Shown here one piece after another: positions 7,495 to 12,544 of a stretch of 12,544 bases of DNA (position 1 is the first letter of the stretch; each line of letters opens with the position of its first letter). This stretch comes from DATEJJ01 sp039649115 (GTDB taxonomy: Bacteria; Actinomycetota; Actinomycetes; Mycobacteriales; Micromonosporaceae). Under the pieces are notes generated by a model. It was given only the letters and a program-made list of their open reading frames with translations, did not search any database and had not been told where the DNA came from. A program made the position numbers and the translations under genes. The DNA is taken from positions 1 to 12,544 of the forward strand of contig JBBWZQ010000223.1 in NCBI GenBank assembly GCA_039649115.1, given 5' to 3'.

Positions 7495-8497
7495 CGCCAC
7501 AGCAGACGCGAGCTCCACAGTAGACACGCGACAGTCCCGCCTGGGCGCGGTGGTGCGCTGGGACGTGGTGGTGGCGCTGCTGCTGGTCGCGGTGCTGGCG
7601 TACGGGTTCGCCGGGGTGGCCAACTTCGGCAGCACCATCAACCTGTCGTTCCTGCTCGGCAACACGGTCGCCATCGCGATCGTGGCGCTGCCGATGACGA
7701 TGCTGGTGGTGGCCGGCGAGGTCGACCTGTCCGTCGGCTCGATGGCCGGCCTGTCCAGCGCGCTGCTGGGTGCCCTGTGGAACGCCAACTGGCCGATCGA
7801 GTACGTCATCCCGCTGTGCCTGCTGGCCGGCGCGGCCGGCGGCCTGCTCAACGGGCTGCTGGTCACCCGGCTCGGGCTGCCCTCGCTGGCCGTGACCATC
7901 GGCACCCTGGCCGCCTTCCGCGGCCTGGCGCAGATCATCCTGGGCGCCAACGCGGTCACCGACTTTCCGGCCAACTACCTCAGCTTCGGCGCCGGGCGCA
8001 TCGGCGGCACTCCCGTCCCGTACACCTTCATCGTCTATCTGATTTTGTTGATTGTCGCCGCCGTGGTGCTGCATGCCACGGCGGTCGGCCGGTCGCTGTT
8101 CGCCATCGGTGCCAACCGGGAGGCGGCGTTCTTCGCCGGCATCCGGGTGCGGCGCCTCAAGCTCGCCATGTTCGTGCTCACCGGCCTGGTCGCGGCGCTG
8201 GCCGGCATCGGCTGGACGCTGCACTATGCCAGCGCCCGGTATGACAACGCCACCGGTCTGGAGCTCTCCGTCATCGCCGCGGTGCTGCTCGGCGGCGTCG
8301 ACTTCGACGGTGGCAAGGGCACCATCGGCGGTGCCGTGGCGGGTGTCCTCCTCCTGGGGACGCTGCAGAACCTGATGAGCCTGGCCGACGTCTCCGCGCA
8401 GTCGCAGATCGTCGTGACCGGCATCCTCCTGGTCATCTCCGTGCTCGGCCCCCGGGTCGCCCGACAGATCCGGGACGCCACCCGGCGCAGAACCTGA
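7487..8497 (+). CDS. rhaQ: Rhamnose ABC transporter permease 2
   Basis: The second RbsC-type membrane subunit, 336 aa, paralogous to rhaP. GEVDLSVGS is at 77-85, the ATPase-coupling loop GRSLFAIGANREAAFFAGI at 201-219, and GGVDFDGGKGTIGGAVAGV at 269-287. A polar ~25-residue N-terminus precedes the first helix. The ATG at 7487 is supported by AGGAGG 10 nt upstream and overlaps rhaP by 8 nt. Codons for residues 181-190 (YLILLIV region, 8036-8056) include unusual ATT, TTG and TAT codons, directly followed by a 9-bp perfect inverted repeat. RhaP and RhaQ presumably form the heterodimeric channel driven by RhaT. The substrate is assigned from context. Confidence 0.93.
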   Translation: MVDATADASSTVDTRQSRLGAVVRWDVVVALLLVAVLAYGFAGVANFGSTINLSFLLGNTVAIAIVALPMTMLVVAGEVDLSVGSMAGLSSALLGALWNANWPIEYVIPLCLLAGAAGGLLNGLLVTRLGLPSLAVTIGTLAAFRGLAQIILGANAVTDFPANYLSFGAGRIGGTPVPYTFIVYLILLIVAAVVLHATAVGRSLFAIGANREAAFFAGIRVRRLKLAMFVLTGLVAALAGIGWTLHYASARYDNATGLELSVIAAVLLGGVDFDGGKGTIGGAVAGVLLLGTLQNLMSLADVSAQSQIVVTGILLVISVLGPRVARQIRDATRRRT

Positions 8498-8529
8498 CCC
8501 ACGACACCCCGACCGAAAGGAAACACACG

Positions 8530-9621
8530 ATGGCACCACGGCTCACCGCGCCCGGCGTGCGCATGGCGATGGCGGTTGCGGGCGCCGCCGCCGTCACCAT
8601 GGCACTGGTCGCCTGCGGCGGCACCACGAAGAGTTCGACCAGCGGCGCATCGGCCGGCCCCGCCGCACAGGGCTCGGCCAACCCGAACGCCAAAATCAAG
8701 TCCGGCCTGAAGATCGCGTTCCTGCCGAAGGCCGTCAACAACCCGTACTTCACCACCGCCGACACCGGCGGGAAGAAGGCGGTCGACGCGGTCGGCGGCG
8801 TGTTCAAGGAGGTCGGCACGTCCAGCGCCACCGACACGGCCGGCCAGGTGTCCTATGTGAACACATTGACCCAGCAGGGCCAGAATGCCATCGTCGTGTC
8901 CGCGCAGGATCCGGGGGCCATGTGCACCGCGCTGAAGCAGGCGATGACCGCGAAGATCGCCGTGGTCAGCTACGACTCGGACGTCAACCCCGACTGCCGG
9001 CAGGTCTTCGTCAACCAGGCCAGCGCCGAGGCGCTCGGTCGCACCGAGGTGCAGTTGCTGGCCAAGGAGCTGAACTACACGGGCGACATCGCGGTCCTGT
9101 CGGCGGCGCAGACCGCCACCAACCAGAACACCTGGATCGGGTTCATGCAGGACGAGCTGAAGGACCCCAAGTACGCGAAGATGAAGCTCGTCAAGATCGC
9201 GTACGGCAACGACGACGCGCAGAAGTCCTTCCAGGAGACGCAGGGGCTGCTGCAGTCCGACCCGAACCTGAAGGGCATCATCGCGCCCACCACGGTCGGC
9301 ATCAAGGCGGCGGCCCAGTACCTGTCCGGCTCGCAGTACAAGGGCAAGGTCCAGCTGACCGGGCTCGGTACCCCGAACGACATGCGCCAGTACGTCAAGG
9401 ACGGCACGGTGCAGGCGTTCGAGCTGTGGGACCCGGGCAAGCTCGGCGAACTGGCCGGCTATGTGGCGGCGAGCCTCGCCTCGGGCGTCATCACGGGTGC
9501 CAAGGGGGAGACCTTCACCGCCGGCGGTCTCGGCTCCTTCACCATCGGGGACAAGGGTGAGGTGCTGCTCGGCGACCCCACCGTCTTCAACAAGGACAAC
9601 ATCGACCAGTTCAACTTCTGA
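8530..9621 (+). CDS. rhaS: Rhamnose-binding lipoprotein of the ABC transporter
   Basis: An extracellular substrate-binding protein (363 aa, periplasmic-binding-protein-like domain, sugar type) that delivers rhamnose to RhaP/RhaQ. The signal sequence ends in the lipobox LVAC, with the lipidated Cys at residue 29, as expected in a Gram-positive. A short Ser/Ala/Gly linker leads into KIAFLPKAVNNPYF, the first strand and sugar-contact loop of the fold. Later segments IVVSAQDPGAM, VVSYDSDVNPDCRQVFVNQ and QAFELWDPGKLGELA match the RhaS type more closely than ribose-binding proteins. AAAGGAAA lies about 6 nt before the ATG, and the gap from rhaQ is 32 nt. The separate strong ribosome site probably allows higher expression of the binding protein. 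This RhaS is not the E. coli AraC-type regulator of the same name. The stop is followed within 4 nt by a truncated mutarotase gene. Confidence 0.95.
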   Translation: MAPRLTAPGVRMAMAVAGAAAVTMALVACGGTTKSSTSGASAGPAAQGSANPNAKIKSGLKIAFLPKAVNNPYFTTADTGGKKAVDAVGGVFKEVGTSSATDTAGQVSYVNTLTQQGQNAIVVSAQDPGAMCTALKQAMTAKIAVVSYDSDVNPDCRQVFVNQASAEALGRTEVQLLAKELNYTGDIAVLSAAQTATNQNTWIGFMQDELKDPKYAKMKLVKIAYGNDDAQKSFQETQGLLQSDPNLKGIIAPTTVGIKAAAQYLSGSQYKGKVQLTGLGTPNDMRQYVKDGTVQAFELWDPGKLGELAGYVAASLASGVITGAKGETFTAGGLGSFTIGDKGEVLLGDPTVFNKDNIDQFNF

Positions 9622-9625
9622 GTCG

Positions 9626-9702
9626 ATGCGACGGATCTGCTTCCTGCTCAAGGTTCGCGGTGACCGCGTCGAGGAGTACTCGGCGCGGTCTTCCACCTGC
9701 CT
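9626..9702 (+). pseudogene. rhaM: Truncated L-rhamnose mutarotase remnant
   Basis: An ATG 4 nt after the rhaS stop opens the sequence MRRICFLLKVRGDRVEEYSA, which is the conserved N-terminus of L-rhamnose mutarotases (RhaM, called RhaU in rhizobia; normally about 104 aa). After residue ~23 the match ends: the expected RH-x-x-VWPEM segment and the catalytic body are missing. In another frame, bases 9685-9702 read AVFHLP, resembling the VFHL/VFYLP tail of the family, which suggests an internal deletion that kept both ends. The original frame runs on as a meaningless tail over the opposite-strand gene. A working enzyme would interconvert rhamnose anomers before RhaI. The N-terminal match is confident; the C-terminal scrap is tentative because only about five residues support it. 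Confidence 0.75.
9662..9690 (+). terminator. Possible hairpin terminator between converging operons
   Basis: GACCGCGTCGAG (9662-9673), a 5-nt loop GAGTA, and CTCGGCGCGGTC (9679-9690) form a 12-bp stem with one G-U wobble in the plus-strand RNA. It lies 41 nt past rhaS inside the rhaM remnant and 27 nt from the stop of the converging operon. Only a weak TTCC follows, so it would be a T-poor hairpin terminator of the kind proposed for actinobacteria. In minus-strand RNA the wobble becomes an A-C mismatch, so it should work better for the rhaS side. Confidence 0.4.
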
Positions 9703-9716
9703 AGCCTGGCCCGCGC

Positions 9717-10034
9717 CTACTCGACGACGGGCATCAGCTGGGTGGCGGACGGCTCCGGGGCCGCTGTCCGCTCGACCAGCCGCCGGGTCAGCTCCGCCTG
9801 CTCGCGCTGCAACTGGATGAGCCGCGCCAGCCACGAGCTGAAGAAGACCAGCGCGCCGCAGACGCTCAGGCCGAGGCCGAACAGGCCGCCGGAGACCAGG
9901 TAGGGGAGTTGCTCGAACACGTACCCGGTGTGCGCCGTGCCCCACCAGCCGATGCCGATCACGGCGAGCCCGAGCGGCATGAGGAAGCCGCCCACGAGGG
10001 TGAGCATCTGCTGGAACCGCTGCTCCGATTGCAT
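9717..10034 (-). CDS. Small two-helix membrane protein, unknown function
   Basis: I do not recognise this 105-aa protein. Two hydrophobic segments are clear, about residues 11-31 (containing GGFLMPLGLAVIGIGWWG) and 43-66 (containing LVSGGLFGLGLSVCGALVFF). They are followed by an amphipathic charged stretch, SWLARLIQLQREQAELTRRL (67-86), likely to be a cytoplasmic coil, and a Pro-rich end. The ATG at 10034 starts 1 nt after the stop of the anchored secreted protein gene. A GGGAG ribosome site lies 7 nt upstream inside that gene, so the two are cotranslated neighbours. Being last in a LivG/LivF operon suggests an accessory role in that transporter or with the anchored protein; this is inference only. 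Confidence 0.8.
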   Translation of the reverse strand: MQSEQRFQQMLTLVGGFLMPLGLAVIGIGWWGTAHTGYVFEQLPYLVSGGLFGLGLSVCGALVFFSSWLARLIQLQREQAELTRRLVERTAAPEPSATQLMPVVE

Positions 10035-10035
10035 G

Positions 10036-11406
10036 TCACCGCTCCCTGAGATCGGGGATGCCGGTGCTCGCGCCGAGGTCGCAGCTGCCGGCCCCGAACA
10101 TCAGCGCCACGTACCGGCGCAGCCCGTAGGAGAACGCGGCGGCCAGGCCGATCCCGACGAGGAAGATGAACCACGGGACACCCGGGAAGGCCGGCCACTG
10201 CCGGATCTCCGCCACCGGGGTGGCCGTCTCGACCGGCACCGGAGCGTTGCCGGCGCCGGGCACGGGTACCGATCCGGCGCCCGGCACCGAGCCGGACCCG
10301 CCCGCCGGGCCGGTACCGGCGCCGGTCGGCGGCGCGGCGGCGCCCTCGAAGGCCGGCGTCGCGGTCGCCTGGCTGCTCGCGGTACCGAGGATGAACACGA
10401 GCTTCGGTCCCAGGTTGAGCAGCGGGGTCAGCTGGGTCCGCAGGCCCGCGGGCAGCAGCGAGAGCACCGGGTCGAGCAGCGAGCCGAGGCCCAGCCGGCC
10501 GCGCAGCACCGCGGTGTCGAGCGTGACGGTCAGGCCCTGCCCGGTCACCGCCGCGCCGGTGCCGTGCGCCGTCCTGACCACCGCGGGCACGTCCACGCGC
10601 AGGCCCAGGTCGGCCAGCGCGCCGGCCACGCCGGCCGGCAGCTTGGGCAGGGCGGTCACGCCGGCCGGTGACGCCACGCCGTCCTGGTTGACGGCGATGG
10701 TCTGCCCGACCAGGGTGAGCGACTTCCAGCTGACCGTGCCGGTACCCGTGCCGCGGACGCCGTCGCTGGTCGCCTGCGTGTCCGTCCGCAACCCGTCGAT
10801 CTTCACGAGGCCACCGAGGAGGGTGACCGAGCCCGCCGTCGCGTGGGCCGTCGCGGTCGCCGTGTTCCCGCTGACGGTCGCCGTGCTCTGCGACGCGAAG
10901 GACTCCACGCCGACCAGGGCCGAGGGGATGGTCACCCCGGAGAGGGGGAGCGCGGGCAGGGCCGGCGCCGCGGGCTTCGCCAGGTAGGCCGCCGCCCGCA
11001 CCGAGGTGGCGTCCGCGTGCGAGGTCATGCCGGTACCGGGGACGTACTCCTGCTTCGCGTCCGCGGGACCGCCGGGGGCCGCCGCCTCGACCTTGACCGG
11101 GTAGTTGGCGTCGGGGTTCTTGAGCAGCGTGGGCAGCCCGTAGCCGACCCCGTCACCCGGCCAGGCCAGGCTCGACACGGCTTGTCCGGTCGGGCCGCTG
11201 GCGGACCTCGCACGGGAGTAGGAGAGGTTGAGCTCCAGTTGCGGCTCGGCCGGGATCGGGATGACCGGCTCGAAGATCTGGATCGCGACCGGTGCCGCGG
11301 CCGCGGTGAGCGTGAACCCGCCGAGCCCGGCCGCCCTGGCCGGCGCCGGGAGGGCGAGCGTGGCGCCGGTCAGCGACAGGACGATGGCTGTTCGCACGGC
11401 TTTCAC
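10036..11406 (-). CDS. Secreted protein with C-terminal membrane anchor, Liv operon accessory
   Basis: An unrecognised 456-aa exported protein. A signal peptide (about 1-25, ending PAPARA) precedes an Ala/Thr/Ser/Val-rich extracellular part likely to be beta-rich; residues 170-240 alternate small polar and hydrophobic residues, as in STATVSGNTATATAHATAGS. A Gly/Pro/Ala linker (about 354-398) includes VPGAG repeats (374-386). One membrane helix follows (about 410-432, PWFIFLVGIGLAAAFSYGL), then a short basic and polar tail; no LPxTG sorting motif is seen. The frame is open far upstream, but the GTG at 11406 is chosen because GGGAGG lies 6 nt before it and a signal peptide begins there. It overlaps the livF stop by 4 nt (GTGA). 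From memory, similar secreted proteins accompany Liv-type ATPases in other actinobacteria; I could not check this. It might be a ligand-capture or wall-spanning partner of the transporter. Confidence 0.82.
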   Translation of the reverse strand: MKAVRTAIVLSLTGATLALPAPARAAGLGGFTLTAAAAPVAIQIFEPVIPIPAEPQLELNLSYSRARSASGPTGQAVSSLAWPGDGVGYGLPTLLKNPDANYPVKVEAAAPGGPADAKQEYVPGTGMTSHADATSVRAAAYLAKPAAPALPALPLSGVTIPSALVGVESFASQSTATVSGNTATATAHATAGSVTLLGGLVKIDGLRTDTQATSDGVRGTGTGTVSWKSLTLVGQTIAVNQDGVASPAGVTALPKLPAGVAGALADLGLRVDVPAVVRTAHGTGAAVTGQGLTVTLDTAVLRGRLGLGSLLDPVLSLLPAGLRTQLTPLLNLGPKLVFILGTASSQATATPAFEGAAAPPTGAGTGPAGGSGSVPGAGSVPVPGAGNAPVPVETATPVAEIRQWPAFPGVPWFIFLVGIGLAAAFSYGLRRYVALMFGAGSCDLGASTGIPDLRER

Positions 11407-12107
11407 GCCGCACCTCCCAGGTACAGAGTGGACAGTTCGGAGGCGATGTCGTCGGGGCCGCCGGCGGCGGCCACCCGGCCGTGGACCAGCACCACGACCC
11501 GGTCGGCGACCGCGAGAGCGGCGTCGGCGAACTGCTCGACGACGAGTACGGCGACGCCCTCGCGGGCCAGCGCGCCGACCACCTCGTACAGTTCGCGGAC
11601 GACCAGCGGGGCCAGTCCCATGGAGAGTTCGTCGATGAGCAGCACGGCCGGGTTGGTGGCCAGCGCCCGCGCGATGGCGAGCATCTGCTGCTCGCCACCG
11701 GACATCGAGCCGGCGAGCTGGTTCGCCCGCGCGGCCAGCCGGGGGAAGCGCGCGAACGCTGTCCCGCAGACCTCGGCCGGCGGTACCCCGGTGTAGGCGG
11801 CGAGCCGCAGGTTCTCCGTCACGGTGAGGTTCGGGAAGACGCCGCGCCCTTCCGGAATGGTGCACAGGCCGGCGCGGGCCAGGGCGTCGCTCGACGCGCC
11901 GTTGACGTGCGCCCCGCCGAGGTGCACGTGCCCCGAGGTGGCCCGCAACTGTCCACTCGCGACCTTCAGCAGCGTGGACTTGCCGGCGCCGTTGGGGCCG
12001 AGCAGCGCGAGCACGGCGCCCCTGGGCAGCGCGAGGTCGACCCCGTGCAGCACCTCGATGCGGCCGTACCCGGCGCGCACCCCCACCAGTTCGAGGATCG
12101 GTGTCAT
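11403..12107 (-). CDS. livF: Branched-chain-type ABC transporter ATPase, LivF-like
   Basis: A single-domain cytoplasmic ATPase of the HAAT (branched-chain amino acid) importer family, 234 aa, the normal LivF length. Walker A GPNGAGKST is at 37-45, IPEGRGVFPNLTVTENL (84-100) is the characteristic LivF Q-loop region, the signature MSGGEQQMLAIARAL starts at 135, Walker B is LLIDE (156-160), and the switch-region segment reads VVEQF with Gln in place of the usual His, as is common in LivF. The ATG at 12107 overlaps the livG stop by 4 nt and the stop overlaps the next gene by 4 nt, so three genes are translationally linked. The substrate cannot be told from an ATPase; besides Leu/Ile/Val, such systems in actinobacteria carry urea, amides, aromatic acids or other small molecules. 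The symbol names the family, not a proven substrate. Confidence 0.92.
   Translation of the reverse strand: MTPILELVGVRAGYGRIEVLHGVDLALPRGAVLALLGPNGAGKSTLLKVASGQLRATSGHVHLGGAHVNGASSDALARAGLCTIPEGRGVFPNLTVTENLRLAAYTGVPPAEVCGTAFARFPRLAARANQLAGSMSGGEQQMLAIARALATNPAVLLIDELSMGLAPLVVRELYEVVGALAREGVAVLVVEQFADAALAVADRVVVLVHGRVAAAGGPDDIASELSTLYLGGAA
11413..11418 (-). promoter_or_regulatory. Ribosome binding site that decides the anchored-protein start
   Basis: GGGAGG on the minus strand, 6 nt before the GTG at 11406 and inside the last codons of livF. It selects this start over the open frame that extends further upstream. Confidence 0.75.
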
Positions 12108-12544
12108 ACCGGCTGTCCCAGGTACGCGCGCTGCACGGCCTCGTCCGCCCGGATCCGGGACGGGGGGCCGGACGCGATGACCTCGCCGAAGTTGAGCACG
12201 TGGAGGTGGTCGCAGACGCGCATGATGAGCCTCATGTCGTGCTCGACGATGAGCACCGCCTTGCCCTCGTCGGCCAGGTCGCGCAGCAGATCGGCGAAGG
12301 ACTCCGTCTCGGTCGTGCTCAGGCCGGAGGACGGCTCGTCCAGCAGCAGCAGCCGGGGGGCGAGAGCCAGCGCGCGGGCCAGTTCGAGCAGCCGGGCGAT
12401 GCCGGTGGGCACGCTGTCGGCCGGCTGGTTGGCGTACCGGACCAGGCCCACCCGCCTGATGACGCGCACGGCCACCTGGGCGGGCGTCTCCCGGTACCCG
12501 CGCCGGCCGGCCGCGTGCAGGCGATGGATCTCGGCGGCCACCAG
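12104..12544 (-). CDS. livG: Branched-chain-type ABC transporter ATPase, LivG-like (partial)
   Basis: Only the C-terminal ~146 residues are in the window; the gene runs off the right edge, so its Walker A and start are not seen. An apparent Met near 12541 is internal. The C-loop reads SVPTGIARLLELARALA instead of an LSGGQ-type motif, a loosened form that fits the LivG-like family. Walker B is LLLLDEPSSGL, the switch His is in VLIVEHDM, and the end HVLNFGEVIASGPP with AVQRAYLG is the typical LivG C-terminus. It overlaps livF by 4 nt. Permease genes (livH, livM) and a binding protein are expected upstream, beyond 12544. Fusion to a LivM permease domain, seen in some actinobacteria, cannot be excluded. 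Confidence 0.9.
   Translation of the reverse strand: MVAAEIHRLHAAGRRGYRETPAQVAVRVIRRVGLVRYANQPADSVPTGIARLLELARALALAPRLLLLDEPSSGLSTTETESFADLLRDLADEGKAVLIVEHDMRLIMRVCDHLHVLNFGEVIASGPPSRIRADEAVQRAYLGQPV

Noticed and set aside
5203..7974. Minus-strand open frame of about 920 codons opposite rhaT-rhaP-rhaQ
   Set aside because: It crosses three real genes, has low-complexity composition and no ribosome site; it is another effect of codon bias.
9703..9820. Continuation of the rhaM frame past 9702 as a fused protein
   Set aside because: The residues are Arg/Ser/Pro/Ala-rich with no mutarotase similarity and run antisense to the small membrane protein gene.
8224..9945. Minus-strand open frame opposite rhaQ and rhaS
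   Set aside because: Same shadow effect; the plus strand encodes a clear binding lipoprotein here.
10249..10287. VPGAG repeats in the anchored protein as a possible DNA repeat element
   Set aside because: Only two or three degenerate units in a Pro/Gly linker; simple protein linker sequence explains it.
11407..11865. Upstream extension of the anchored secreted protein frame
   Set aside because: It lies within livF, and the signal peptide and GGGAGG ribosome site place the start at 11406.
12350..12410. Weak C-loop in the LivG-like ATPase
   Set aside because: Loosened signatures are common in this branch of LivG-like proteins; with Walker A outside the window nothing more can be concluded.
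1..12544. Mobile elements, attachment sites, CRISPR arrays, tRNA or rRNA genes
   Set aside because: No transposase, integrase, spaced direct repeats or cloverleaf-like sequence was seen; composition is even across both operons, with no sign of recent transfer.

Overview
The window is high-GC actinobacterial DNA (GC3-rich codon use, GTG starts, 4-nt stop/start overlaps). The protein sequences and word usage look most like Micromonosporaceae (Micromonospora or Actinoplanes relatives); that placement is an inference from composition and gene style, not from a marker gene.

Region 1 (about 1-9700) is an L-rhamnose uptake and catabolism locus made of two divergent operons. Leftward from a 254-bp control region run rhaI (L-rhamnose isomerase), rhaEW (rhamnulose-1-phosphate aldolase fused to a short-chain dehydrogenase) and rhaB (rhamnulokinase). 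Rightward run the four genes of a CUT2-type sugar ABC importer: rhaT (double ATPase), rhaP and rhaQ (permeases) and rhaS (lipoprotein binding protein). Together they import rhamnose, isomerise it to rhamnulose, phosphorylate it, cleave it to DHAP and lactaldehyde, and oxidise the lactaldehyde, probably to lactate. The control region holds two LacI-type operator-like sites that are exact reverse complements of each other, TGAATCGTTTCA and TGAAACGATTCA. Each lies just downstream of a sigma70-like promoter. No regulator gene is in the window.

Four bases after rhaS lies a clear fossil: the first ~23 codons of an L-rhamnose mutarotase (rhaM/rhaU), followed by loss of the body of the gene. The remnant carries a 12-bp stem that could now end transcription between the two converging operons.

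Region 2 (9717-12544, minus strand) is the distal part of a second, unrelated operon that runs off the right edge: a LivG-type ATPase (partial), a LivF-type ATPase, a secreted protein with a C-terminal membrane anchor, and a small two-helix membrane protein. All are tightly coupled (4-nt overlaps or a 1-nt gap). The two non-ABC proteins are unrecognised accessory parts of a branched-chain-type (HAAT) importer and are the best candidates here for something undescribed.

The first 98 bases hold no gene I can support. I saw no tRNA, rRNA, CRISPR array, insertion sequence or phage feature. Most of the window is a well-understood sugar locus; the real novelties are the broken mutarotase, the mirrored operator design and the accessory pair of the Liv operon.
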